Shown piece by piece: positions 50,384 through 61,037 of a stretch of DNA of 64,000 nucleotides. Position 1 is the stretch's first letter. Each line of letters begins with the position of its first letter. A program made the position numbers and the translations under genes. This stretch comes from Trichosporon coremiiforme. Its lineage: Eukaryota > Basidiomycota > Tremellomycetes > Trichosporonales > Trichosporonaceae. Below the pieces are notes generated by a model. That model saw only the letters and a program-made list of their open reading frames with translations, was not told where the DNA came from and searched no databases. The stretch lies in the NCBI GenBank assembly GCA_039545355.1, contig BCJJ01000010.1, forward strand, positions 1,352,889 through 1,416,888, in the 5' to 3' direction.

Positions 50384-53151
50384 TTAGCTCCGAATCGGCC
50401 TGAGCCGCTCGCGCTCGGCCGTGCTCGCAGGCTTCTCCTTCTCCTTGCCGTCGCGCTCCTTGCGGCTGATAGCTGTCGCGATGCTGGACATGCCGCCGTG
50501 CGCGCGGATCTTGGACAGAATGTCGCGCGCATAGTTGAGCTTCTGGAGCGTCGACTCGACACGTTTTCGGTCCTTCGGGTCGGACGGAAGCGGGCCGAGC
50601 AGCGCCTCGAGCGACCACGTGCGGAGCACGTAGTGCTTGTCGATGACAGAGACGACGAGTCCGTCAGAGGATAGGATGAGCTTGGTGTGGTCGTAGAAGT
50701 TGAACTGGAGCAGCCCGTTCGAGAGCCGGAACAGGATCACGTGCTTCATGCGCAGGTACTTCTCGACGAAGACCATGCCCTTCGTCCGCTCCTCGTCGAC
50801 CCAGTTGTAGGGGTAGTCGCCGAGCAGCTTGTTCAGGATATAGTTCTCGAACTGGTTCAGGAGGTACACCTTGGTCTTGAGCTCGGTTGGCGTGCCGTCG
50901 ATGTTGTAGTTGCGCCGCGTCTGCAGCGCCTTGTCCTCGGGCGAGTACGCGATGTAGTCGACGTGCGTTTTGCTCGGCGACAGCACCAGAGAGCTCGTGT
51001 CGTTGAAATGCACGCTGACCGTGCCGTCGGACATCGCAAAGCCCATCCCGTACTTCGTGCAGTAGTCGAGCCAGCTCACGACAAAGACGCGCGGCGCAGG
51101 CGGTGACAGCTCGATGTGCGGCGTCCGGAACCCGCCGTTCTTCGCCGCCTCGAAGGCCGTCGCCAGGTTCGCCTCAAACTGGTCGTACACGTTCTTCTGC
51201 TTACCGGCCCTGAGCGAGCCAGCACCTGAGCTGCCCGATCCCGAAGACGCCGTTGACCGGTGTTGCGGCACATGCGCCTCACCGAGCGCACGTCGAGGTG
51301 ATGTCCGCTGCTCACGGTCCCAGTATCGTGGCCTCTCGCGCTCCTTCCCACTGCTCCGCACAGGGACACCGCGCTCCTCGTCGCTTCCCTTGTCCGACAG
51401 CTTCATGCCGGCCATCTGGCTCACGATGCGCGCCTTCTGTACAGCGAGATCGCGGTCCCGTCCCTCGTACGCCTTGCCGTGGTCGTCGGCCGCGACGCCC
51501 TCGTCCTCCTCCTCGTCTTCCTCAGCGAGGCCCTCCATAGAGCCCCGCTTCTGGACTGCCCTGCGAACCGGAGACAGAGTCGCCTGCGCACCAGCGGCGG
51601 TAAGCTTGCGCAGCAGTGACGGCTCCTTGATGGCGGTCGGAGCAGTGACGAGCGGCTGGCGCGCGCTGTTGAGCAGCGCGCTGATTGGCGAGTCGGGCTT
51701 GACGGCGTTGTTGAAGTCGCGCTCCTGGGCGGCAATCGACGTCGCGAGCTGCGATGATGGCTTGCCTGGCGGCGTCGTGCTCTGCGGGCTGGCATCGTCG
51801 CCGATAGCGCGCCGCCGAACCGCATCAAAGTTGCGCCGGCTCTGCATCGGGCTGAGGTGGGTGTGGTCGGGCGCGTTGTCGTTCGCACTGACGGGGATGT
51901 ACGACGGGAACGGTCCGTCCTGGAACCACGGGTGCTGGAGGATCTCGGTGAGCGTCGGACGCTGCTCGGGATTGCTGTTCAGGATCTTCATGATGAGGTC
52001 CATTGCGGGCCCGCTGATCTCCTTGTCGGGCGGGAACTCATACCGGTTCTCGCGGATGCGACGGTAGATCGCCTTAACGTCCTTGGTCTGGAATGGCGGC
52101 TTGCCGATCAGTAACGTGTAGAGGATGACGCCGACAGACCACACGTCGACCTCAAAGCTGTGCCCGTTCGTCGTGTCAAACAACACCTCGGGCGCGATGT
52201 AGTTCGGCGTTCCGCAGATCGTCTTCTTCCTCTCTCCCGGGTTCTCGATGAGCGCTGCGAGACCAAAGTCGCCGACCTTGATGTTCATGTCCGCGTCGAG
52301 GAAAAGGTTGCCTAGCTTGAGATCTCGGTGGATCACATTGTTGTTGTGCATGTACTGGCACGCACCAATCAACTGCGTCAAGTAGAAGCGGGCTTCCGGC
52401 TCGGTGTAGCGCTTGCGCCTGCGGAGCAGGTCCATGAGCGAGCCGTGGGCGCACAGCTCGAGAATCATGTACACGTTCTCATCGTCCTCGAAGCAGTCGT
52501 CGAAGCGCACAATGTTCGGGTGCTGCAGCATCTGATGCAGCTTGATCTCGGCCCAGAGCTTCGTCTTGTTCTTCTTCGTCTTGATCTGGCTCTTGCTCAC
52601 GACCTTGACCGCACGCCGGCGTGCGCGCTCGTCGAGCACCTCGTACACTCGCGCGAAGCCCCCCTGCAGGTGTCAGCAGTCGTCACAGGAATGGAGTGAA
52701 TTGGCGTGACGGTGGGATCGGCGCTGCTTTGGACTGCCTACACCCGCCGTAGAAGGCGCGGTCGTCGGAAACGGAGCACCCAAGCATCGTGCATGCACTC
52801 GAGAGCAGGCCCCCACCTCCCCTACTTGGCCTCAAGATCCATGCAAATGGTCGAGATGAGCGCTAATGGAGTGGAAAGTTTTCGGTCCGTGGGAACGAGA
52901 TGGCTCGTGCCCGTTGTTTACGTCCTTTGCATCCCTCGACTGTGCACTGGCGTCGTGCTTGTACTCACTTCTCCCAAGAATCCTGTCCTGGTGTATACCG
53001 TTCCTCGTCCGTCATCGCGGATCTGCAGCGGAGGCGGGGGCAAGTTCTTCTTGTCCTTCTTCGTCGGCGCCTCCTTCGGCCTCGGCTGAGGGTCCTTACG
53101 CCTCTGCGCGGCCTCGGCGTGCGCTAAAGCGGCGGCTTCAGCGGCGCCCAT
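50384..53151 (-). CDS. Polo-like kinase (Plo1/Cdc5/PLK1)
   Basis: Mitotic Ser/Thr kinase acting at spindle poles, kinetochores and cytokinesis sites. Exons 53151-52969 and 52663-50384 (305-base intron) give 820 residues. The Gly loop GEGGFARVYEV spans the junction. The kinase core has the ATP lysine in AVKVVSK, HRDLKLGNLFL, DFGLA and the activation segment KKTICGTPNYIAPEV with its regulatory Thr. A roughly 250-residue variable linker carries acidic and Ser-rich stretches. Two polo boxes follow: SWLDYCTKYGMGFAMSDGTV with the phosphopeptide-binding Trp, and LLQFNFYDHTKLILSSDG with the His-x-Lys pincer. The C-terminal tail is unusually charged (RKERDGKEKEKPASTAERER). First ATG 53151 gives the acidic/basic leader normal for the family. 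Confidence 0.96.
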
Positions 53152-54380
53152 TGCTGTGGTGGTGTGGAGGGTGAGTAGAGGGAGGGTTGAACAATGGAGG
53201 ATGGTTGCAGCGTCGTGCAGTTGCTGGCAGTGTTGGCAGTGCTGTGGTCAATGGCGATGATGTCAATTGTGTGTGGGTGCAGGCGACAAGCAGAGGAAGA
53301 GGAGAACAACATGACAAGTAGGCTGCAGCGTGCTACAGTGTTTGGTCATTTTCGGTGGGCGGGAGCAAAACAAAAGTCAGTCGCGCATTGCTGGTCCTCT
53401 TCCCAGGCACGACCATTCCTTACCCTGGTGCCTGACCCTGTGCACTGGCGGTGGCGAGCGCACAACTAAGGCACGCAGAGCAATGTTGTGACATGACCGT
53501 GACCGTGGCAGTGTCTCATGCATAATTGAACGACCTCTCATCGTTCTCAGGCCGTTGATGATGGACAGTTACTCAGGTATGAGTGTTCTAAACAGCGCAA
53601 GGCGCTCAGATTGCCAGACGCCGTTGCGACGACGACCTGAGACACCATCGCCAGACTGCCATATTGGGTTGTCCCGCAGGGTGAGAATTACTCAGTCGAG
53701 GAAGTGATGATGGGTAGAACCAAACAGCGGCCACGGGGCGCCATGGAACCAAACAACCACAGTAGAAGCAACAGATGTGCCTCCTTTCTCGATGACCTGT
53801 CTCTTAACTGCATGATAGTGTAAGCCAGTGACGTTGGGCGTTGCCTGTTTGGTAAGGACGAGCGTAGCTTAGCTGAGTTCGTTGAGCAAATGCTGCAGCC
53901 ATCCCGTCGCCATGACTGTCGCAACCCGCCTGATTACGACTCCACAGCCCGCTGTCTTCTCCCCAAACATAGACGTAGATGAGGCTTTAGACCTCACCAC
54001 ACAAACTACTTTCTTAGTTTCTTAGTATCTTGCAGGTGAGTCACAGGTCTGCATGCAATGTCGCAGTTGTGGCCATCGCGCTCTAACCTCGAAGCGAAGG
54101 CGAGACCCGAGCCAAGTCTGAATGCTGAACCCCGATAGGAGATTGTGCGTCGCTAAGACTTTCTAATGCGGCCCGCCCCTGATTAGCAATCCCTTGCCAT
54201 TCCCCTAATCCTGCCTAGCGGAACCAAACCAAGACAAGGGTAAAGTTCAGGAGGCCGAGGTGTGGCGTTTTCCCACGACCAACCACCACCTTCCCTTCCT
54301 TCCACTCAACCTCCCCTATCCTTTCCTCCTCCCGTTCTTCCTTCCAGCGACTCTTACGCGCGTAAGAAAAGGGCAAAAGA
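53152..54380. other. Intergenic, no gene
   Basis: About 1.2 kb. The first part is the kinase promoter; further along only chance frames are seen, and no repeat or RNA gene before tRNA-Gly. Confidence 0.5.
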
Positions 54381-54451
54381 TACATCCAGGGGGAATCGAA
54401 CCCCCACCGCATCGATGGCAACGATGCATGATACCATTTCACCATAGATGT
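54381..54451 (-). tRNA. tRNA-Gly(GCC), second copy
   Basis: The same cloverleaf as at 37528-37598, except anticodon stem CATCG/CGATG in place of CATCC/GGATG. Discriminator A is followed by a CTTTTG terminator on the minus strand. Confidence 0.92.
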
Positions 54452-54850
54452 AATGGACGTATTAGACCACTTCACCAACGCCGGACGTCGGCGGTGACCT
54501 TCGTTGGAAGTGGGTGCCTGATTGTGACTATGTACTCGTCTGTATCCTGATTCGAATGCGGTTCCGAGCTGCTGGGCGCCTCCCTGCTGCAACTGACGGA
54601 TGGTAGGGGTGTGCAACAAGTGGATAAACAGGTACAGTGTATATGCATACATCATGATGTTGTGTTGAAGATGAAAAGCTTCGACGGGTGGGCTAGAGTC
54701 GTGACAGGGGGGCGTGGTGGTGCTGGATGATGGCGAGAGGGGCCAGCAGTATGTGTTGTGACGCTGGGATCTGATCCGATGCAGTACATGTCAGCCATGC
54801 GGTCGGTTCGAGAGTGGAAGTCGGTTGATAGCGACGTGTGTGTCGACGCG
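54452..54850. other. Intergenic, no gene
   Basis: Upstream flank of tRNA-Gly and 3' flank of the next gene; nothing recognised. Confidence 0.45.
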
Positions 54851-55468
54851 CTACCTCCTCACCCGCTTGGAACAACGCTGGTTCGTGTCGTTGGCGAGCG
54901 TCCTTTTTGGGGGACCTGCAAGATAGACGCTCTTGCCGGCCCACTCCTTTCCCCGCAGGAGCGCATTCAGCTCGGTGAGAACATGGCTCTCGTTGATCCT
55001 GAGGCGGTCGAGGGTGCCGAGGCGGGTGACCGAGTGCGCTCGTGTGAGCCAGATCATGACAACGCAGACGACTATGTGCGCAGGGAGCGCACCGAGCTCG
55101 TGCGGCAGCAGCGTCATCTCGAACCGGTTCGACTGACCTTGTGCCCTGGTCCTACGCGGCGGGCCGATCGAATAACGGTGGTCGCCCGGGCCATCGGCGA
55201 AGACGAACAGACGTCCGATGCCCGTGCGCATGTCGATCATCGTGAACGACCACGGGTGCGCTATGCCGTCCACCTTGGCATCTGGCAGTGCGTAAAAGAC
55301 CTCTTTCACTTCACGCACTGCCCCCGGACGACCAAGCACTGAGACTGTTGCATGCTCCGCGCTCGCGTCAGCGGCAGCGAGGATCTTCTCCACCACGTCG
55401 ACCGTCCACTTCGTCCGCGTAGTGAGCTTGAATGGCGGGAGCTTGGCCGCAGGTTGGCAGTTGGCCAT
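54851..55468 (-). CDS. Hypothetical protein
   Basis: Single-exon frame of 205 residues from ATG 55468 (MANCQPAAKLPPFKLTTRTK). It has a helix (TVDVVEKILAAADASAEHAT), a central alternating strand region (HPWSFTMIDMRTGIGRLFVF), a hydrophobic helix (HIVVCVVMIWLTRAHS) that could be membrane-buried, and a basic tail (NQRCSKRVRR). The frame is open upstream, but the composition changes to low-complexity His/Thr, so the start is taken where protein character begins. No family recognised. Confidence 0.55.
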   Translation of the reverse strand: MANCQPAAKLPPFKLTTRTKWTVDVVEKILAAADASAEHATVSVLGRPGAVREVKEVFYALPDAKVDGIAHPWSFTMIDMRTGIGRLFVFADGPGDHRYSIGPPRRTRAQGQSNRFEMTLLPHELGALPAHIVVCVVMIWLTRAHSVTRLGTLDRLRINESHVLTELNALLRGKEWAGKSVYLAGPPKRTLANDTNQRCSKRVRR

Positions 55469-55759
55469 CGTTACCACGGTATCGCACTTGGAGCAGAACC
55501 CGAGATAGATGCTGGTGTAGGTGGTGATAAATTGAGTGATGAAGTCGAGGATGCGTGTAATGGTGAAGGTGGTGGTGGTGGTGTGAACGGCGATGCGGGG
55601 GAAGCTCAGGTAGTTCAAGGTGGGCTGCTGCGTCGCAGTCGTGGGACGAGGCGGTGAAATACACAGGATGGCGAGAGTGCGAACTCTCAGTATGCACATG
55701 GCTGTAGTGGTGGCGGTGGACAGTGATGCACACACATCTCCAGATCAGATGTGGTTGGT

Positions 55760-57107
55760 GACGGAAGGCAGGAGTTGTCTGGCTGGGCTCTGCGTTCAGA
55801 GTACGTTCCTCACTGTCCGTCGCAGCCCGGTGCAGCCTCTTCTGCTTGTACCTCCGTTCACGCCTCCTTCGGGATGATGTCTTAGAGTAATCTCCCCTAC
55901 CCTCCTCCCGAACCTGCTCCGTGACCTTCTCCACAGCGCGAATGTAGCGGCCGTCCTTGCGGCGTGTCCGGAGGCACTTGTCCGCCCACTGATTCCCCGC
56001 CAGAACCAGGTTCTTCAGATCCTTCCGCATGTATTTCTTGCGGACCCGCGGGCTGTCGGCGAGCTTGTCGACATTGTTCCCGCGACTGAGCCAGACGGCG
56101 ATGATGGCTGTCCAGCCACCTATTGGCACCTTGCCGAGTCGACGGGGCAGCTCCACGGCGGCGAGGTCACTCATGTCGCAGCGCAGGGACGGGAAGGCGA
56201 GGAACCGCTCCTTGATATGAGCAAGCATGACTTCTGGGTCTGCTCGCGAACAGGGCAGACGAGCCGAGTCTTCTGCGACGGCCAATGACATACGCCAACG
56301 TGCCACGGCAGCCCGTCGCCATTGTACAGCAGAACGCTCGAGGGGTCGGTGTGTCGTCCTGCAGCGTCAAGGATTGCTTCCACGTCGGCGTCGGGCCAAC
56401 ACGGGTTGTGCAGCTGGTGAGGCTGTGGTCGGGGTGGAGGGGGCGTAAGGGGAGGTGTTGGCTGGGAGGTTGATTGGGAGGTTGGCTGTGCCCTCGGTTG
56501 CCCTATCGACTGGGCAGTGGGGGTCGGAGTCTGGGTGGTCGCTTGGATTCTCGATCGAGAGGAAGCTTGAGAGACGCGTGTAGGCGGAATCCAGGACGCC
56601 GGTCCAGGTCCAGCCACGGATACGAGTTCAATCTCGGAGTCGAGGTCGGACTCCTGCTCGTTGGCAGTATGAAGAACTACACCGCCTCGGCGTCCGGGTC
56701 AACAGCCATAACTTCCTGCTCCTCCTTCAGCTCTTCAAACTCCTCCTCAACCTCATCGTCGACGTCCATGATCTCGTCATCCGACTCGCCTCCGAACGTT
56801 TCGAGGATTGACCTTCCCGGTGTCGAGGAAGCGCTCACCTCACCGGGGTGAGGCATGACGCACCCGCTCCCGGAGCGGTAGCACCCCTAATATCGTCGCT
56901 GTTTTCAGGCTGGACAGGATCGATACACGGCCTGCCGCGCTGGGTGCATTTCCTGCAAGACGGGTTGCGGGACTTGAATGTCGACTGGCGCTTGGCAAGG
57001 AGGATCCACGCGTAGACCTCGCGGAGCTCAGGCGGCGCTTCGACGACCAGCGCCCGCTTACGCGCCGAGAGGAACTGGAGCGTGTCGATCGGCGGCGCTG
57101 GCGCCAT
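55760..57107 (-). CDS. Hypothetical protein with a CX2CX6C motif; structure uncertain, frame break near 56300
   Basis: From ATG 57107 the frame encodes a helical segment and NPSCRKCTQRGRPCIDP, a CX2CX6C motif that is half of a Gal4-type zinc cluster. Short introns (about 26 bases at 56851-56825 and 29 bases near 56676) would join an acidic segment (DDEIMDVDDEVEEEFEELKE) and a Gln/Pro/Thr-rich linker. The next segment ends YNGDGLPWHVG. At about 56300 coding character moves to another frame (AEDSARLPCSRADPEVMLAH, then PIGGWTAIIAVWLSRGN, then a basic coiled region). No donor of the right phase is present. The 3' end is not resolved. It is either a recently damaged gene or two adjacent ones. Confidence 0.4.
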
Positions 57108-57282
57108 CGCTGTCGGTATCGGTCGAGATGAGGAAGATGAGAAGAGCAGGGAAGGTGCAAGTGAAAGTCAGTCCATTTTTGGTGGAGGTCGCGTCCTTGC
57201 GATGTGGAAGATCTAATGCGGCATTGCGGGGTCCCCAGGTTCGCTAAGGGTGGCAATCTATGCATCAAGTGTCATGAGCTTT

Positions 57283-58941
57283 TCACGGCACGTACAGGTC
57301 TGATCGGACCTCGCAGAACGTCGCGGGCGAAGGGCAGACGCACTCCCGCGCCGGCAGGATGCGGGCCCAGAAGAACCATCCTACACCGGTGAGGAGTACA
57401 CCCCACCGCGTCGCGAACCAGACGGCACGGAGGATGGCTCGCGCCCCGATCGCCAGATACTCGCCGAAGCTCTTGGGCTCAGAGAAGTCGATGGGCCGAT
57501 TGATGAGACCCTTCACCATCTCTCCTTCCAGTCTCTCCTGCTCCGCCTGCTGCTTCATCTTATGACGCTCCACCGCCTCCTCCGCCCTGCGCCTGGACTG
57601 GATTTCCGCATCGGCCCAATGCACCGCCTCTGGCACTAGCAAGAAGGCTCGGGGTGGGGTCTGCTGCGCCTCAACCGCCCTGTCGATGTAGGTGCACTTC
57701 TCGTCCCAGAGGTCGTGGCAGGTGGTGCAGTCGTGGCAGTACTTGTGAAGGGAAAACAGGCGGCTGCCGTGGCCGCAGCGGTGCCCGCGGACGTGCACGA
57801 GGTACACGAAAGCGACAAGCAGCAGGGAACTGAAGAACAGCTGCTGCCACCAGTACTGCAGAAGGGCCCAAAAAAGTGGCCAGTGGTACCATGCGGCCAA
57901 ACCGAGGGCAGACAAAGGAATCGAGCAGGCGATCAAGCGGAGGAATCCAAGCCACATGTTGCTTCGGGCTAGGAAGAAGTCCCGGATGAGGCGGACAATC
58001 TTCCAGCGCGAGCCGCAGGTTTCAGCTACGAAGGTCGTGCCGCTGAACACCGAGTCGCCCGCCTCAGAGCGCGGGAATTTGTAAGTAGCTTTTCGCGGTA
58101 GCAGTGCGGTCTCTTGCGGCAGCAGTTCGGGCTCGGTCTCGTCAGACCCATCGTCATCCTCCTCCGGAGGAGCAGGGGGACAGAGGGAGCCAGGGCTCCC
58201 CCGGGGAGGCGAGATCCCACGCGATGGCGAGCCAGCTTCTATCTCAATGCTGGGGACACCCTGGAACCGATTAGAGAATGACGGCGAGTCGACGTCCATG
58301 GGTGAGTCGGCGTGCGCGGTGCGTGTGCGTGTGCGCTCTGGTGTCTGCGGGGACAGGTTGGCGTTGATCGTAATCTCGGGCTCGGGCTCACGCTCCGGCG
58401 AGGCGGAGGGGAAACGGCATGGGATCGCTGGCGGAGGCGAGACAGGGTCGCTGTTTGCCGGTGCCGGGGCTCTAACAGGGAAACTGTGTCGGACTGATCT
58501 ATGCGCGGCAGATCGACGCTCGGCGCGCTCGTCTCTCTCTCGCCTCTTGGCTTCTCGCTTTTGCTCCTCCGTCATATTGGCCTCCTGCCTCTGTCTCTCT
58601 GCCCTCTCCCGGTCTCTCCTGAGCTCCTCTTCTCTCAACTGCTGCCTTCTCTCCGCCGTTTCCCTCTTTTTCCGCCCTTCATCCAGCCTCCCTGTCTCTC
58701 GTCGCACCTGCTCCAGCCTCTGCTCCTCTTGCCGCTGCTCCTGTCGTCGTTGCTCCGCCTCCCTCTCCTCCTCTGTCATTGCTGCCAGCCTAGCTCGCTT
58801 CCGTGCTTCCGCGTGCTGTGCAACGGCACGGTTGTACCACGGCAATTGCCCGAACTCTAGCTCACGCAACTCTTGGAGGGCAGTTTTCCGATGGCGGTTC
58901 GGGTTCACCACGTCATCAAATGATCGTAGTCTTGGCGGCAT
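57283..58941 (-). CDS. Coiled-coil membrane protein, lineage-specific
   Basis: Single exon, 552 residues from ATG 58941. The N-terminal third is an Arg/Glu/Gln coiled coil (EEREAEQRRQEQRQEEQRLE). A Pro/Ser-rich disordered region follows. Two closely spaced membrane segments come next (about residues 355-410; LRLIACSIPLSALGLAAWYH and LFFSSLLLVAFVYLVHV). Then a Cys/His-rich loop (HKYCHDCTTCHDLWDEKC) may bind metal. After a second charged helix lies a further membrane segment near 515-540 (WGVLLTGVGWFFWARIL). An in-frame ATG exists at 59094, but a TATAAAG-like element at about 59037-59043 (minus strand) lies between the two, favouring 58941. Function unknown. Confidence 0.75.
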   Translation of the reverse strand: MPPRLRSFDDVVNPNRHRKTALQELRELEFGQLPWYNRAVAQHAEARKRARLAAMTEEEREAEQRRQEQRQEEQRLEQVRRETGRLDEGRKKRETAERRQQLREEELRRDRERAERQRQEANMTEEQKREAKRRERDERAERRSAAHRSVRHSFPVRAPAPANSDPVSPPPAIPCRFPSASPEREPEPEITINANLSPQTPERTRTRTAHADSPMDVDSPSFSNRFQGVPSIEIEAGSPSRGISPPRGSPGSLCPPAPPEEDDDGSDETEPELLPQETALLPRKATYKFPRSEAGDSVFSGTTFVAETCGSRWKIVRLIRDFFLARSNMWLGFLRLIACSIPLSALGLAAWYHWPLFWALLQYWWQQLFFSSLLLVAFVYLVHVRGHRCGHGSRLFSLHKYCHDCTTCHDLWDEKCTYIDRAVEAQQTPPRAFLLVPEAVHWADAEIQSRRRAEEAVERHKMKQQAEQERLEGEMVKGLINRPIDFSEPKSFGEYLAIGARAILRAVWFATRWGVLLTGVGWFFWARILPARECVCPSPATFCEVRSDLYVP

Positions 58942-59538
58942 GGTGTCGTTGGTGTTGTTACTAGTTCTAGCGTTGCTAGTTTCCGCGTGGTCGTTGTAGC
59001 AGTTGGTCGACGCATAGAGCTTGATGAACAGCACGCTTGCTTTATACACTCGTCGGTGGCAATGAGGATTGCTGATGAGGGGGAAGCTATGCATGTCAAC
59101 AGACTGAGGTGAGCGGTAAATGCATTATTGTCCGGATGAAGAGGCAGTGACATGAGCGCCTTCTGTGATGGCATTGTCCGAATGGGAGAGCAGCCAGAGA
59201 TTGCGGCTTGGATACGGCCGAGGATACGCGCTGGCCTTGACAACGGCTTTTGGCACTGCTCTTCACCAGTATCTCTGTGCAGCGCCCATTCAACCGATGC
59301 TTCGTCCTCAAGTTAGGACCGCTGACTATAACTCGATTTGCGAGGCGCTCCAAAGTGCACCGGTGTGCATACACTACATTCCCTTCTTCTGTACTCTCGA
59401 CTTCATTGTTCACGGTTATTGAAACTATGCCTCCTCAGAGACGATGTACGCTGATGGCGCCGGTGCGGCGTGGCGAACTTCGATGTTGTTCTCTGATCGG
59501 TGTCGTCGGTGGTACCCACATCGGATATCGGGTCAATC
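58942..59538. other. Intergenic, no gene
   Basis: Promoter of the membrane-protein gene and 3' flank of the small secreted peptide gene; no other feature. Confidence 0.45.
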
Positions 59539-59691
59539 TCAGGACCAATTAAAGAAACGCTTGCCGAGACCACAAGAGAAGAGCCACTTCGACGGGAAAG
59601 GAAGATTCTTGGGAGCAAGTTCGGGGACGGGCGCGGCGGCGCCAAGCGAGGCGAGGGTGATGATGGCGAAGACGGGGATGGCAATCTTCAT
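59539..59691 (-). CDS. Small secreted peptide precursor (50 residues)
   Basis: A 50-residue frame with a textbook signal peptide (MKIAIPVFAIITLASLGAAA) and a predicted cleavage before APVPEL. The mature part (about 30 residues, PKNLPFPSKWLFSCGLGKRF...) is aromatic-rich, with a single Cys and a GKR dibasic site eight residues from the end. A TATATAAG box lies at 59757-59764 on the same strand, 66-73 bases upstream of the ATG, which supports a real gene. It resembles a peptide-signal or defence-peptide precursor in layout only. A downstream exon is possible; none is obvious. Confidence 0.6.
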   Translation of the reverse strand: MKIAIPVFAIITLASLGAAAPVPELAPKNLPFPSKWLFSCGLGKRFFNWS

Positions 59692-60480
59692 TACGCTGAG
59701 AGTTCTTGTTCGGTGAGCGCGTGCTGAGGAGGAGCTGCAGACGCTTGAGGAGGACTTATATATCTTGAATTCTGGGAGTAGTTAAACCCACTCCACAGCG
59801 GACTCAGAGAAGTCAGGCTGGGAACACGAACACCGGTGTCAAGGACGGGCATCCTAATGTGACAGCGTCGTGACGGTGAGTGGCTCCGCTGGCCCCGCTT
59901 CCGCGCTGATCGCTGATAAGCTTCGGCACATGAGGCGGCGATCCCGGCTTGCCCGTCGACATTCACCAGGTCGGGAACAAGGACGCGGAATAACTACCGA
60001 GCCTTCATGTGCACAGAAGGAAACAGCATATGAATGGGCTTTCGGGTAGAGAATCGCGCGGGGTCATCACGGAATGTTCGGACAGCTTATGACCGCGTTC
60101 CGTAAACTTGACTCTGGCACGTTTGGTGGGCGGAGAGCGACTCGACTTGCCGTCCTCGCGACATAGACTGTCTGACCTTGGGAAGCGCGTCATCTGAGTT
60201 ATAATGAAGCGGGGCCCAGAAATCTCGCTGTCTTTGTTGCATCATAGTCCCACGCAATCTTCCTTGAGGACCACAGCGGGACCACAGCTCCTTCATCCGC
60301 GGCACACATAGCGTACGAGAGTGCATCCCTAAGCATGACACTGCCCTGCATACTACGCCAGAGAACAAAAGCATGCCTTCATTAGCTTTGGCTCATTTGG
60401 AGTGATTGACTACACTTTTTGATCGAATGGTTCTTGGACCATTGTTGGGGAATTGGGCAGTTGTGGAGGCGATGAAGCGT
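59692..60480. other. Intergenic with a TATA box for the small peptide gene
   Basis: Besides the TATATAAG at 59757-59764 (minus strand) I recognise nothing in these 0.8 kb. Confidence 0.45.
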
Positions 60481-60660
60481 TCACCACAACAACAACACAA
60501 CGATAGCGAGTGCCTCCGGCCACCGGCTCGATGTGATGTAGTAAGCGCCCATGGCAAGCTGGATAAGAGGCACTACAATGAGCAGGAAGAACGACGGCGG
60601 GAGCGTGACGCCGTTGACGAGGATGCGGATCGTGCGGTGCAGCAGCAGGAGGACGATCAT
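60481..60660 (-). CDS. Small hydrophobic membrane protein (59 residues), tentative
   Basis: ATG 60660 to TGA 60481. The product is almost entirely hydrophobic, with two probable membrane spans (MIVLLLLHRTIRILVNGVTL and SFFLLIVVPLIQLAMGAYYI) separated by a short basic loop. A similar short membrane protein is encoded at 61038 on the other strand. No family recognised; it could be part of a larger spliced gene. Confidence 0.4.
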   Translation of the reverse strand: MIVLLLLHRTIRILVNGVTLPPSFFLLIVVPLIQLAMGAYYITSSRWPEALAIVVLLLW

Positions 60661-61037
60661 GTGGCGGTAATCGGCGGTAATTTGTGGTAATTCGTGGTCG
60701 TTATCTGAGTATTGCCCGCTAGTCTCTCGGCGCTGTTGTCTGCGACGATAAGGTGTTGTACAGAATTGGAGAAAGAGTGATCATCATGCTGCATACAAAG
60801 AACGGAGGGGTTGGGGATGATGCGAGCGCGACGGTGGGGCGACGCCGCGTGGCCGAGACGTCGTGTGTGCCAGCGCTGCGTTTGTCCTCCATCCGACTTT
60901 GACTCTGATATCATCATCAAACAACCTCTGACGAGATCACTCCCGCGCGACTTCATCTCCGGGCCGCCGCTTACGCTAAACCCAGAACAGGACCACCAAC
61001 CACCAACACCCAACCAGTCCCCCCCCCAGCGATCACC
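60661..61037. other. Divergent intergenic region
   Basis: Separates the small hydrophobic frame from the Cys-rich membrane protein; C-rich tract just before ATG 61038. Confidence 0.4.

Noticed and set aside
51114..52067. 317-codon plus-strand open frame
   Set aside because: Antisense to polo kinase; no homologous features.
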